A DNA stretch of 64,000 nucleotides from Erigeron canadensis (Eukaryota > Streptophyta > Magnoliopsida > Asterales > Asteraceae). Below the pieces are notes generated by a model that made no database searches, had not been told where the DNA came from, and saw only the letters and a list, made by a program, of their open reading frames with translations. Position numbers and translations under genes: made by a program. This document shows, piece by piece, positions 10,492-25,151 of the stretch (positions are counted from its first letter, which is position 1; the number at the start of each line of letters is the position of its first letter). The stretch covers positions 40,031,633 through 40,095,632 of the forward strand of contig NC_057768.1 of the NCBI RefSeq assembly GCF_010389155.1, in the 5' to 3' direction.

Positions 10492-11470
10492 GTCTAAATC
10501 AATATAATTAAACACATCTTCCATAAGAAATAATACATCATTTTAAAAATTAGTTTAAAAATACTTTTAAAACTATAAGATGATAGACATGTAGATTTAA
10601 CTAATTTTTTAAAATTGTATTCTTTAATTTTACCGCTTGTTATTAAAGAGAATTTTCATTTTTACACATATAAAATAGTGCCTTTTATATGAGAAAATGT
10701 GACAACCCATTTGGTTGTCGTTAATGAAAAAGATTTTTCCGTAACGTGTATACTATCATATTTTTTTATTGCATACTTTCGGTGCCTCTGTTTTGGCGAC
10801 TCATAGGATTCCCTTCTCCCAAAATTTGCTCCAATTTTTTCTTGTCAAATTCATCTTTACTTGCAATTTTGTTTCAACCTTTTTACTTTATATTTCTGAC
10901 CTTCCCTCCAACGGTCCAACCATAGTCACCTTAATTGATTGGTAGAGTTTAAGGAATCAATATTTAAACTTCGATTATAAAACTTGTCATAAAATAATCT
11001 ACTATCAAATACTAGTATGTCCAACTTTTTATGTAAAAGACTCAACTCTGCTTTGAAAGAAAATCTCCCTGTGGTGTAAAAGACTTTAATAATCAGTTTT
11101 CCCCAGAAGCAAAATTTGAATCATTTTATGTTCGTAATTCATCATCTAATTAGCATCTTAATTCTTAATATATTTATCCATACAACTACACCACTTCATA
11201 TATAAACCTTAGAAAATGATATTAGTTAGATATCTTTTTGTTCAACAAAAAAAAGGTGAAAAGATAATAGTAGCCATAACTTTTATATAAAGCAATTCTC
11301 GAACTTCTTTATCCCATACTAATGTAAGACGGGTTGTGACATATATGGATCTTAAATCATTTTTAATTTAAATTCCAAATAACAAATTTGGTGAAATACT
11401 TAGATTTTTTATATTAACTTTTCATTAAATGGTTTTTCTTTGACATCAATTCTTTCGGCATTTTACACTA
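10492..11470. other. AT-rich intergenic, nothing recognised
   Basis: About 980 bases with no supported gene or delimited repeat. Confidence 0.4.
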
Positions 11471-11901
11471 CTAGATGGGTGTCCGCGCGTTGTGACGACA
11501 CCAACAAATTACAACATGTTCTATAATTATTGTTTAATTCAAATGCTATTTACAAAAGAGTTTCGCTGTATGTATGATGATAGTTTTGGGGGTTGAAATT
11601 TTTTAAGGGTATTTTAGTTTAATTGTGTATATGATATGTAAGTAAGTAAGTAACTCCCAATGCCGTCTTTCACGGGTTTTGGGTCCCAATACCGTCTTCG
11701 ACAGTGTATGGGGGAGGTTGATATGTAGACAGCCTTACCCCTACCAAAGGTAGAGAGACTGCTTCCAGGTTCCACCATAAGTAGAAAAGGACCTCCAGCC
11801 TTGCTGGACACGAGGATTGAACCCATAGAAAACAGGGTTATATAGTCTTTTTAAGTAGGGGTCTAGTTTGTTTTATACGTATAAGGGATTAGGATTATAG
11901 A
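11471..11901 (-). mobile_element. Helitron-like element H5 with a nested SINE
   Basis: On the minus strand it begins TCTATAATCCTAATCCC and ends with a hairpin (CAACGCGCGGACACCC) followed by ATCTAG and T. It is homologous for about 170 bases to H10 at 42269. A SINE-like fragment sits inside at 11641-11830. Confidence 0.6.
11641..11830 (-). mobile_element. tRNA-derived SINE-like element, copy 1
   Basis: On the minus strand GGGTTCAATCCTCGTG is a good tRNA B box (about 11811-11826). Downstream it has a pyrimidine/purine-rich body with a GGGGTAAGGCTGTCTACATA motif and a CGGTATTGGGACCC motif. Related copies are at 25534-25692 (minus) and 21600-21800 (plus). The layout recalls plant SINEs of the Au type; that family name is inference. 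Confidence 0.5.
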
Positions 11902-12213
11902 TTTTTATTATAATTAAACATCTAACAAAATTATTTAAATTTATTTATTATAATTTTCTAACATCATTTTTTTTCGAGTCTGTAATCAATGCTATGCCTA
12001 ATGCCCTAATGCACCCATAATGCAATGTACTACACTATATGTCCTAAAATTAATCTTTCTAACCCTTTTACGTAATGGTTTTTAATGAATCTTATTTAAC
12101 AATCATATATTTAGGGGTTTTACTTTTGAATAAAGTGGTAGCCATTTTTCTCAAATAGTCTTTGTTTCACATTATAAAACCCCCTGTCACTAAATTTTCG
12201 AAACAAATTTGAG

Positions 12214-13857
12214 ATGGGCTCTCAAAACTTTTTCTCTGTGGTGGCCAAGAATATTGATGTCCTTGTTGGGTACTTTCATATACTCTTTTTAATATCTCTT
12301 ATATTAATAAAGTAAAATTGTTATGACATCATCTTTTACTTACATGGCTTCTTAATATTTTATTACATGAATCCTTGATATATACTAATTTTGTTAATGT
12401 GATGTCATCCCCCTATTAATAAGGTTTAACTAAATTCATGTTTTTATATGTTACTCTTTTAACCCCATATTTTCAATATCTAAACAAAGTGTTATCGTTA
12501 GAGTTTTTTAAACAAAGGGTGTATGAACAAATAATATAGATAATTATGTATTTCTATTTGTAAAATTTTCAATTAGATGACCCGGGTTAAACCCGGGTTT
12601 ACTTAGCTAGTATATAAAACATTTTTTACGTTTACAAAAAGATCTTACAAATTTTTGTGTTGCATCTATGATGTTCTTAGAAAATTAAACCGAGATACAA
12701 TAAGTCAATACTCAATAACCCTATTAGAAGTAAACTTTTTTATTGGGTTTCTTTTTGGGCCTAACTTTGATATGTTTATTATTGGTTTGGCAGGCCCGTG
12801 ATTGCTCTTGTGTATCCTTTGTAAGTACGAGTATTTCTTTTCTTCTTGTTCTTTGGAATATGTTTGAAACTTTGAATTGGTCTTATGTTTATAGTTCTCC
12901 ATTCGATATTTTTCTATTTTGATTTATATTTTTCTATTTACATCAATAATAGAGGAAGCTGTTGGTGTTACCATTGTCTTATGACATTGTTAAATAATAC
13001 AAATTTGTTAAATATTTTTTGTTATTTTGGGACAATTTCGTTACATAGTATTATTGGTATTTTCGTGACATGATTTCATCTACCTCAAAAAGGTTGTAAT
13101 ACTGTTTAGAAATTCAAAAGTTTTTTTAATTTTTTGTTACTTGGATTTTTGATGGGTTGTTTTGGTGTGATCAGATATGCTTCAATCAAGGCTATAGAGA
13201 CCAGGTCTCAAACAGATGACCAACAATGGCTCACTTATTGGGTTCTCTACTCATTGATCACTCTCTTTGAGCTTACATTTTCCAAACTTCTTGAATGGTT
13301 AAGAAATATATATGCTATATTTATTGAACTTACATTATAGAACTGAACTTAGATAAATTTCAAGATTAACCATGATTTTATGGCTTGAATCTGGTAACAC
13401 TTCATAATGACTTTTTATAATATATGTGACATTTTTTAGCAAACTGTCCATGTTTCAGGTTCCCAATCTGGCCATATGCTAAGCTTTTTGCTACCTGTTG
13501 GTTGGTACTGCCATACTTTAATGGAGCTGCTTATGTTTATAAGCATTTCATCAGACCATTTTACAGAAATCCACAAGTTCACATATGGTATTTACCGCGA
13601 AAAAAAAGTATTTTCAGTAAACCAGATGATGTGCTAACTGCTGCAGAGAAGTATATTGCGGAAAATGGACCCGAAGAGTTTGAAAGGCTTATAAGCAGGG
13701 TGAGTTTACCACTCCATTAATCGTGTTTTTTAGTACATGTCATTAGAATTCGTGGATAGGGTATAACAAAGTTTTCGGGTTTAATTTGTAGGCTGATAGA
13801 GAAGCAAGATCAAGGAGAGGAGGCTACACCATATTTGATGATAATTATGGATATTAA
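12214..13857 (+). CDS. HVA22-like protein (TB2/DP1/HVA22 family)
   Basis: HVA22 proteins are small reticulon-like ER membrane proteins (yeast Yop1 and animal REEP5 relatives) that shape tubular ER; several plant members respond to abscisic acid and stress. Five exons fit: 12214-12269, 12794-12820, 13175-13297, 13459-13699, 13792-13857, all GT-AG, giving 170 aa. It reads MGSQNFFSVVAKNIDVLVGP at the start, then VIALVYPLYASIKAIETRS, QWLTYWVLYSLITLFEL, an FPIWPYAKL hydrophobic hairpin, and the family motif DDVLTAAEKYIAENGP. Exon 2 is a 27-nt microexon. Two hydrophobic hairpin regions (about residues 20-60 and 65-100) are present. Arabidopsis HVA22a is of similar length and closest in feel. Intron 1 contains Helitron-like element H6. 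A TATAAAAC at 12173-12180 is a possible TATA box. Confidence 0.93.
12295..12610 (+). mobile_element. Helitron-like element H6 in HVA22 intron 1
   Basis: Starts TCTCTTATATTAATAAAG after A (12294) and ends with CTAG (12607-12610) before T (12611). A 19-bp palindrome, ACCCGGGTT/AACCCGGGT around A, lies 8 nt before the CTAG. This meets the usual Helitron criteria (TC start, hairpin, CTRR end, A/T insertion). A relative with the same terminal palindrome is H17 at 57208-57542. Non-coding, 316 bp. Confidence 0.75.
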
Positions 13858-15274
13858 TTTGCTTAATTAACATCTGTTGCAACATTATCCTTTGCAAAAG
13901 ATTGCATTCCTCATAAAGTGTCTTTGTTTAGTAAGGGCAATCCCTATGTGAGAACTAAATTTGACGAGGTTATAGCAAATGTTTTGTAAGACATTATAGT
14001 TGTTGCTACTTGTTGTTTGAACTTGCATATTGCACAACATTAAATCAAAGAAAACCAGATAGTTGTGACATTTATTATACCACATAGCTATATACCAGAA
14101 TAAATGTGACCATAACAAAGGTAATTAGTCAAAATATACCCAAAAACTAATTAAAATTTTCAAGTTACAAGTCTTAAGTATGATGAGTACCTGTGGATCA
14201 CCTCCTATGTGCATATACTAAAAGTCTAGCATCTTTTAATTGAGAACATTTTGGGAGAAAATTTACATTTTCATTGACCGAAGACTGTACGAGATAGAAA
14301 GTAGTATATACACACACACTTAGTTCTTTCACTTCTATTTTTGTGCAAGAAATGTCATCTTTTATCTCATTTACACTTTTAGAGTTTTAGGCCCTTTCAC
14401 TTGTAACATCCACTATATTATTTCCCTCTCCCTTTGACATTCAATATTTTTGTGGTACTAAAATTGAAAATCCACAAGCATATAACATGTTGAGCCAATA
14501 ACCTCTATGTCAGCTTAGAAACCATTGTCAGAGTGATTAGGATACATAAGCGGATCACATTTTACTTGTGTGATGGTCGTGGGTTGTTTGTTTGAACACA
14601 TTGCTCCGTTGTAGACTTGACATGCACGCTAGAAGCACTCACAAAGGTTTGTGGCTCGCGTCCTACTGAAAAAGATGACACGGTGATTAAAGACACGAAT
14701 TTGAGTCAGACGTACATACACTGTGTGTTATAGTGTGAAACATAATGCCCCATGGGGCTAGTTGGGCGATATCAAGAACTTTTGACACAACTTGATCCAA
14801 AATATGGTATAGGCTCATTACAACAAAATGACCCAAGGGGCTATTGGATGATATCAAGAGCACATAATAAAAAGGATAACTAACTCAAAAGATACTTACA
14901 GCTTTCTTTCCACAATTCCACTTCTTTCAATCAACTTTTACACTTCAAGCTTATTGTCGACCTTCCTTTTATCCCTGTCATGGGTAACGGGCTCCCACAG
15001 GTGATCGGGGATCCGTTAAGTTTTATTTCTTATTCTTCTTTATGTTAGAATCTTACTTGTTAAAAATAGCCAATATTTTTTTGTAATATACTTGAGGTGA
15101 ATGGAACACAAGCCTTGAGGTTGCTCAGGTCTGTTTCTTTTTTACTTTCAATTAAAACTAAACTTTTTGTAATGTAAACATATATGTATCAGCTAACATT
15201 TGCAACCCATAATTGAGCTAAAAGCTCAATGGTCATGCTGCCATTATTGTATGAACTTTTACTATCTTATGAAC
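13858..15274. other. Intergenic, downstream of HVA22
   Basis: Contains the HVA22 3' UTR and spacer. An imperfect direct repeat (about 14741-14775 and 14827-14860, sharing GGGGCTA and GATATCAAGA) is the only structure seen. Confidence 0.4.
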
Positions 15275-15514
15275 CAGCGCAGGAACTTGAACGACAGTAC
15301 TGGAGGGGTCAAATTTTTTTTTTTTTTTTTTTTTTTTGGGGGGGGGGGGGGGGGGTTTAAAAGTTTCTCGTTTTTGCATCTATGTTTTGTTTTTGAGGGG
15401 GTAAAAATACATAAAAATTTTTATTTATCCTTAAATATAATTGCTAAATATTACCCAAAATTTTGGAGGGACTATAACCCCTTTGGTTATGGTCCTTCAT
15501 ATCTTCCGCCAATG
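15275..15514. mobile_element. hAT-type MITE with exact 8-bp target duplication
   Basis: Both sides carry TTATGAAC (15267-15274 and 15515-15522). The ends are CAGCGCAGGAACTTG and, inverted, CATTGGCGGAAGATATG, which resemble the CAGNGGCGGA ends of many plant hAT elements. It contains a run of 24 T followed directly by 18 G (15314-15355). 240 bp, non-coding. Confidence 0.75.
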
Positions 15515-15522
15515 TTATGAAC

Positions 15523-16262
15523 TAATCATTAGTTAATTACATGTCATTAACAAGAGCTTTTAACTCTTTTTTTTTTCTTGTCAACAATAATTTCCCGTTA
15601 AATTCATCTAGATTAGCTATTAGTACTTTCTAGTTTTTAATAACAATACTGAAAATAGAAATATTATTATTATGTTTAGTAATATATACGGGTCAGGTAT
15701 ATGGGTTTGGGGCATGTCTGCATCCAAATCCGTCTCCGACCCTGAACCAGGAAAAAATATATTAAATTATTCCACACGCGGCCCAAAAAAATAGGTTTTA
15801 GGTTTTTTTGTTGTATATAGGTTATTTTGTCATCCATATCAGGTGGTTGACGCATTTAACTTTAATATGGGTCAAATAGTTTAGTTTAACCTACCGAAAC
15901 TCGTTCACATTAATTTTGTAAATAAATGATTAAGTATGATGCCCACATCTTTATTGAGCAAATCTTATTATTTTGTCCTAACTTTTATTCATTCAATATA
16001 TTATACCTAATATATCTATAATACCATCAACGATCGCAACAATCACAACCTCTCGTCGTATCCACTACCACCACAATCACAACCATCACACTGCCTCCTC
16101 TACCACCGTGGCCATCGCAACCCGCGGAAATGCGTCCTGTAAAGTATAAACATATGACCAATGACCAATAGTTATTTAGTGTTGTTATTAATTTTCAAAT
16201 AGATAATTAAATACTCGTACCTAAAAGCAATATCAGTCTCTAAAGTCTAAACAAAGAACACC
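15523..16262. other. Intergenic upstream of RPS9
   Basis: AT-rich spacer. Around 16020-16140 a CACCACC-rich stretch followed by CGCAACCCGCGGAAATGCG resembles a decayed Helitron-like 3' end, without a clear terminus. Confidence 0.35.
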
Positions 16263-16289
16263 ATTCGTGATCCGCCCAATAAAAACAAA

Positions 16290-16380
16290 TCTAGCCCAAA
16301 TACAAATAACCCAAACCCAGCCCAACAAAGTCATATTTTGATCCCTAATATTCTATATATAAATGAATTAGGGTTTCATA
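16290..16380 (+). promoter_or_regulatory. Ribosomal-protein-type promoter (site II, TATA, telo box)
   Basis: Two AGCCCAA motifs (about 16293 and 16319), reverse complements of site II elements, lie upstream of TATATATAAA (16354-16363) and an exact telo box TTAGGGTTT (16368-16376). This set is characteristic of plant ribosomal protein genes, where TCP and telo-box factors couple them to growth. Confidence 0.75.
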
Positions 16381-16473
16381 AGGCCGTCTCTACTTCAGAA
16401 GCAGTGTGTGTGCGGGGTCGCCGGAAGACAAAAAAAATCACAGTAGCCGCCGCCTGATCGACGTCGAACAACC

Positions 16474-19269
<2,796 letters not shown>

Positions 19270-20719
19270 GCTTGCCCTGTTGGTTCTGAACTTTGATGAC
19301 TTTTGCAGTTGTGAGGCCTAATGAGTATTTATTATTGTCATAATATCTGGTTGTAGGAAGTTTTGGATGTTTTGCGAAGCTTTATGTTACTATTTTACAT
19401 GTTTCTTTGTGGAACTAGTTATGAACTTATGATAGATTATTTTCTGGAGTTGCTGGTTTTCTGTGATTTATTATTCTGTCATTGTTGGTGGTTTCCAAAC
19501 TGTTTAATGTTTTGTAAATTCTATATGCGTTTCTAAAACATTTGTAGCGATTGTCATGATTCTAATTTCAGAAAATTTATACTCGGGTCATGTGACTTTT
19601 CAGAAAGTTTCATCTAAGTGAAGAACTAAAGGGCATTATCCATATGAAATAGGTTTTTAAGATTGATAAGAACATGGTTACACATCACAATTAGTTAGCA
19701 GGAAGTTAAATTGCTTTAAGCGATCAATTCAAAACAGTTGAAGAATAACAGCAGTCAAGCATGCTTATTTGTTAGATATCCAATCAGTTTTGTCAACTGC
19801 ATTGCAACTTCATAGGTCTCATAAGAGGTACAACCATGGGATTCATGATGAAAAATAGTTATTTTCAAGCTGTTAGTGATTTGTATAATGATAAAGTCAG
19901 ATAAATGACAAGTACTTTTCTTAATATACCTTCATGGCTTCATGGTTAGAGGAGTTTTTGTTTCTTAGACTTGTGATTTGAAGAGTCATTTAGACAAACT
20001 TAAGTTTGGTTATTGGGTTTTGTGCTTATCAAATGGCATTTTATAGTTGAAGTTTCTTTGTTTTATGGCTTGTTTTGGTAATATTGTGTCCAATGTTATT
20101 TTGATGATTGAATAGTCCTTGTTTCATCCGCATCTAACTTTGCACCTTTAAGTTATGACCATGTAAGGAAATACGTGCAGTAATTCTGTAATGTGGCGGT
20201 TTTTTCGAGTGTCGTCAAATGTGTTTTAGAAGAAGCCTAGTCACTATAAAAGGAACACTGGCATTCAGAGTTGAAGCTTGCTGGAAAGTATGTATCGTCT
20301 ATGTTGGACATAGATACTCTTATGACGAAGATTAATGAAAGGTATGATTTGGTACTTGTAATAATGTAATCTGAGTTTTTTGCGTATGGGTTTCAATTTT
20401 CAAGTTATATTAGGATAGTGTCAATGTGATGGCTATAACAAGATTGATTGATATATATAAATTGTGATATATGTTATACGGCTCTAGAGTGATTTTAATA
20501 GATATATGGATGGTTACAGACCAATAGAACTTGGTTTAGTGAGGTAGCTTTTATTACAGTTCCCATCAACTTGGTTGGCTTTGCTCATTATCTTAAACCA
20601 TTGAAGCATTATTAGTGATTTGTTCTGGATTTTTTTTTCTTTATCATATATGACCATCACTTGCAATTAAGGTTGTTAATGCTGAGTGCTTTTACCATGC
20701 TACATTATATAGTTACCAG
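19270..20719. other. RPS9 3' UTR and spacer
   Basis: The RPS9 3' UTR occupies the first few hundred bases. The rest, to the decayed exon copy at 20720, holds no supported gene. Confidence 0.4.
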
Positions 20720-20870
20720 GTTTGGAAGGCAGGTCATGAATGCGCGTTCCTTCACGGTGTGAGCACGCAGAGAAGCACTATGTATTTTCACCCACAGCTA
20801 GCCCTTTCGGGGTGGCAGACCTGCAAAGGTTGCTGGTGGGGATGATGACGATGAGGATAAAGAAGAATGA
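20720..20870 (+). pseudogene. Decayed copy of RPS9 exon 3
   Basis: It follows a splice-acceptor-like CCAG and aligns with RPS9 exon 3: GTTTGGAAGGCAGGTCATGA against GGTTGGAAGGCAGGTGGTCA, then a broken middle and an acidic tail GGDDDDEDKEE before a stop at 20868-20870. Several frameshifts and stops make it non-coding. The homologous 3' UTR continues (GTTCTGAAT, later ACGAGTATTT and GAAGTTTT) but is split by the hAT-type element at 20911-21417. Confidence 0.8.
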
Positions 20871-20910
20871 GGTAACTTAGCTCGTTCTGAATTCGTTATA
20901 TCGTCGTGAG

Positions 20911-21417
20911 CAGAGGCGGAGGGAGGGGAGGGGCAGGGGGTGCTGAGCCCCTGCCAATAAGCCCAATTGTAATGAAACTTTTTCAGCCCATAATCACTAA
21001 TTAGTTGTCTAGCCACCCCTAATGTGCCTTTCAACAAAATAGAACCAACGAGAAGAGAGGCAGCGAAAATTTTCACAACAATCAACGGTTTCCTTTCTTT
21101 GATTCTTTCCTTTTTTCTTTGTTCTTTAATCAATTATGTATATCCTTCATTAGATTACTTCGATTTCATTACTATTATGATAAACAATATTGTAAATAAT
21201 TGTGCGGGGTTTTATTTGTTACTTGAGATGACGTAGTAGTAATTAATATGAACAAGACATTCATAAACATAAGCAAAATTGGTTGTAGATAACATTTAAC
21301 AAATCTAAGCAAGTTTCTTTGAAAATCGATGAAATCATCGGATATATGATTCGTTATAAGTACTATTATATACCATATATAAGCCCCCCTCAACTTATAA
21401 TCCTGGCTCCGCCTCTG
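20911..21417. mobile_element. hAT-type element inserted in the RPS9 copy
   Basis: The terminal inverted repeats are CAGAGGCGGAG and CTCCGCCTCTG (11 bp exact). The flanks GTCGTGAG (20903-20910) and GTCATGAG (21418-21425) are an 8-bp target duplication with one difference. 507 bp without transposase, so non-autonomous. Confidence 0.8.
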
Positions 21418-21599
21418 GTCATGAGTCTTACGAGTATTTGTTAAAATCATGGAAATTGTTTGAAAGAAGTTTTAGATGGTTCGTTGACTAATTTGTGAAC
21501 TGTTTGATACATTAACTTTCCTAACACCACAAGTCCACAACTATAGTTAAAGATTTCCAAATTTTCATACAAGTTGCTAACATATATGAAATAGAGCCG

Positions 21600-21800
21600 T
21601 TGAGTCTCTCTAGTCTCTCTCTAGACATCAGAGCTCTAGGTTTGAGATCCCGGTTTTTCTTTTCTGGGAAAGTCGTTGAGAATATTTTTTCAAGGGTAAA
21701 ACCCTAGGCTGGGGTCCTTTTGGAAGAAGTTTTTCTACTTTTGCATAGGGATAAGTTTATTTACATTATACCTTCCCCAAACCCGGCTTTTGCCAGATTG
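21600..21800 (+). mobile_element. tRNA-derived SINE-like element, copy 3
   Basis: Has a B-box-like GGTTTGAGATCCCG (about 21640) and downstream TTTACATTATACCTTCCCCA then ATTGGGTACCG, the same order of motifs as copies at 11641 and 25534 but on the plus strand. Confidence 0.4.
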
Positions 21801-22686
21801 GGTACCGTTTCCGTTGCTAAAATATATGAGACATGATGACGTACCCCATTGGGAATGAAGCAATAATCTTCGTTCTTATAAAGAGTCTTGGTATAGTATA
21901 AAGCTTTTGTCTCTAGACAAGGGCTACCTTAGGGAAATTCGCTAGCCTTTGTCATATTTATACACGAAACCTTACGTTGGTCACATCATCAGTTAAGAAA
22001 GTGTTATCCTGAATCTCCAATGAATACTTTGGATCTGATATAAAAGGAAGTTACACATAGCCCTTCCATATATCAAAGCATATCAATTACTTAATTGGGG
22101 ATTAGATCGTATCTAAAATAGTTATTATTCACAATAAAAAAGAGGATTGCAACAACCTTATCTTTCTCTTCAAGTTTTGGAACCGGCTATAAAAGAGGAC
22201 GATTTACATGTTGCATTCTCATTCCATTGATCCTAGTTTCATACACACTTATATTGATATCAAACACTTATTCTCAAGTGTGAGGTGATTTGCAGGGATT
22301 ATATCATCTGCGTCCACTCTAACGGTGTAATTAGTGAATGTGTATGAAGTACTCAACCAATCAACTAGGTTTCTATGTGGAAACTCATATTTGGCAAAAG
22401 TTAGTAAGGAGTTATATTATAATTTATAGGAGGATTATAAGGCAACTAATGAAAGCTAGCCGGATACTGTCACGTGAATTCATCGGATTTTCTTAAACTG
22501 TGATACATGCATAGTTAGTTTTGTAAAGTTCAGTTGTCATGTTTTTGTTTTGATATAAGGTAGTCATGTATGCGTAGATTGTATTACTTTTATCATGAAC
22601 TGGCAAATGATTTATTAGCTTATTTGGTACCATTAATGATCACTTATTACAAGATTCTTTTAGTTACTCAAGTTTACTCGATCAAT
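21801..22686. other. Intergenic, downstream of the F-box/kelch gene
   Basis: No supported gene. It should hold the 3' UTR of the minus-strand F-box gene at its right edge. Confidence 0.4.
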
Positions 22687-23826
22687 TTAGCATCCCATTA
22701 TAGTACAATTGTATACAAAGCCCCCAGTCCTTTTCCGGCCTAGCAGTGTCCACTCTGGGGGACCTTTGCTAGGAAGCCATGAATATATCTCCAGGTGAGT
22801 GTCTCCATCTCTTCTAGGGCCACCAAGGATGATTAGACGCTCCCCACATCCCCGGAACGCTATCCCCCACCCCTCCGTATGATCTATCCTGTCAGGCAAC
22901 CTCCCAATAGTCACCCATTCATTACTCTTCTTCTTATACAATTTAAGCTCCATTGCTTCATAATCCGCGGCATATAATTCATTTTCAACTACTGCAAGCA
23001 ATGGTGGGGCCATTGAACCCGTGCCGCCGCCAGGTGACATATTTGGAATTTCAGTCCAAGTTTTGGCATCAAAATTATACTCTTCCCCACAAGTCAATGC
23101 TTTCTTATACTCTTGGGCGCCGCCACCAGCTCCTCCAATAACATAGAACTTTCCATCCATATATACCCCGGAACTCATTTTCCGGGGCTTAAGCAGGCTA
23201 GGAAGCGTCGTCCAATTGCCAGTCTCGCTATCATAGCTCTCTACAGTGTCCACTATTCTTCCAGCTCTATCAACGCCACCTGCAAAGAATGCTTTAGTTT
23301 TTACACTGGCAGACCCAAACAAGCATCTAGGTACATTCATTGGCCGCCCTGCCAACCATGAATTTGTCTGTATGCTACATTGGTAAATACCGGGCCCAAG
23401 CATATCATTCCCCAAAACCAAGAGCTGCGTACCCACCGCGATGGATTCTTTATCAGAAAAATCGAAACATGGATCGTTTGTAATTAAAGGCGGCATAGGG
23501 ATCCATTTCCTGCTAATGGGATCGAAACCCTCCCAACTGCATTTCTGGTTGCAAGAAAAATGAACCCAGTTTTCGACAACATCTAGACGCCTTCTTTCCT
23601 TGTAGAGATCCCCGCCTCTCACAAGTTCACGAAAGCTCCGGTTCAATGTTGCTACACACCCGTAGGTGTACCTAGGGCAGTGAGCGAGACTCTGGACAGT
23701 GAGGTCTCGTCCTAGGGTATCGATCAAAGTATTATTATTGTTGTTGTTGGCTTTGGGCTTCTTGGAACCGGATGAAGATAATGGAAGATCTTGTAACATG
23801 TTTTCTTTGGTATTATTCAAGTCCAT
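22687..23826 (-). CDS. F-box/kelch-repeat protein (SKIP11 / At1g74510-like)
   Basis: F-box proteins recruit substrates to SCF (SKP1-CUL1) ubiquitin ligases; here a kelch propeller would bind the target. The single-exon CDS codes 379 aa. The F-box spans about residues 34-80 (TLGRDLTVQSLAHCPRYTYG, then LNRSFRELVRGG). A conserved linker ENWVHFSC follows at about 85-92. Kelch repeats run from about 119 to 365, with FFAGGVDRAGRIVDTVESYD and FYVIGGAGGG as clear blades. It is shorter at the N-terminus than the 440-470 aa Arabidopsis relatives, but the F-box is complete. The ATG at 23826 is the only start before the Asn-rich lead. A spliced 5' UTR is likely. Substrate unknown. Confidence 0.93.
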   Translation of the reverse strand: MDLNNTKENMLQDLPLSSSGSKKPKANNNNNNTLIDTLGRDLTVQSLAHCPRYTYGCVATLNRSFRELVRGGDLYKERRRLDVVENWVHFSCNQKCSWEGFDPISRKWIPMPPLITNDPCFDFSDKESIAVGTQLLVLGNDMLGPGIYQCSIQTNSWLAGRPMNVPRCLFGSASVKTKAFFAGGVDRAGRIVDTVESYDSETGNWTTLPSLLKPRKMSSGVYMDGKFYVIGGAGGGAQEYKKALTCGEEYNFDAKTWTEIPNMSPGGGTGSMAPPLLAVVENELYAADYEAMELKLYKKKSNEWVTIGRLPDRIDHTEGWGIAFRGCGERLIILGGPRRDGDTHLEIYSWLPSKGPPEWTLLGRKRTGGFVYNCTIMGC

Positions 23827-23917
23827 GATCGATGAATTAAGAATGCTAGCTAGCTAGGAACAAATTGAACTTGGATATATCGAATTATCGATCACTGTAT
23901 TTTGCTAGATCACCGGC

Positions 23918-24457
23918 CTGCAATTAATTCATAAACAAGATTTTACATGTTAATGAGTAATATTATATCATGTTAATGAATTAACCATGTATATAATACT
24001 GAATCCATGTCCATCTTTATTTTCATTTTACATATTAAGAATGTACGTTACGAGAAATGATCATGAGTATTAAATTTGTATACAATGGTCTTTATAATAT
24101 ATACATAGGCAAAAGAAAAAATAAAATAAAAATGAAGATATACATTAATTAAATTAACACCGAAGGTAATGTAGTTGAAAAAGGTATTATATTTTTCTCA
24201 CATGGATAATAAATGGAAAATGATATATTTAAACAAAATGGGTAATATATATAGTATGAATTATTAAAAGTTTTGAATGGGTAACAAAATTAATTAATCT
24301 ATAAATGCAGTTCATCAAAGAAAAATTGAAATGAAATTCATAAAAATTTATACCTGAAACACCAAACACAAAAATAAAATTAGAACATGTATTATTTTCA
24401 TTGAAAATAAATAAATATATAAATTATGTTTACTTAATTGAACGGAATATGACTTAC
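23918..24457 (-). other. Probable 5' UTR intron of the F-box/kelch gene
   Basis: On the minus strand a strong donor GTAAGTC begins at 24457 and an acceptor AATTGCAG ends at 23918, 92 bases upstream of the ATG. GCTAGCTAGCTAG repeats lie in both flanking exonic parts (about 23850 and 24475). 5' UTR introns are usual in this subfamily. The call rests on splice signals only. Confidence 0.5.
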
Positions 24458-24539
24458 CAATTCAGCCAGAACAAAGCTAGCTAGCTAGAACCCAAAATGT
24501 GTAGAGTTTTATTCAAGATAAGAAAAGCTTTTTCTAATT

Positions 24540-25151
24540 TAATTGTATTTGTCAGTCTCTACCCTTTTTAAAAATTAGACAAGGTTTAGAGAGAAAGTGG
24601 TGAATTTTCTATTTTTTATGAGCATAGAAATGATGAATTAATATGTATAATGCAAGAATAAAGAATAGAGGGGGTTAATTTATAATCGTGAAGTAGTAAG
24701 ACTTTTTTTCATTGCCTATGTAATATAAATGTGTCACATTTATTCCTTACTATTTATAGATAAAATAGCAATATATCGGTGATGACTGCCACTTTTTAAA
24801 AAAAAGTTAACTTACATATATCGTCATATAGTTAATTTTTGTTGACAATTTTTTTTTTGTTTTTTTTTTTAACAACTAATCAGTATTCGACAGTGGACAC
24901 TTCACTGTATAATAGTGAAGCTCGTCACATACTCTAGACTACGAGATGTAAACCATAAACCGTTACAGGTGATTCACAAGAAAAACCCCAAGACATGTCA
25001 CTTTAGAGAATCGAACTCATAACTTGAGGCAACTCAAAGATGACAATATTATATTCAGATATTCAAATAAATTTAACTAAGAAAAATTTATTTTGGCATA
25101 CCTTTTACAAGTCAAACCATACTTGTACAAATGTCATTTTCTTTATATATA
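24540..25151. other. Upstream region of the F-box/kelch gene
   Basis: Promoter-side AT-rich DNA. At 24960-25030 a minus-strand GAGTTCGATTCTC resembles a tRNA B box, perhaps a SINE remnant. Confidence 0.35.
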
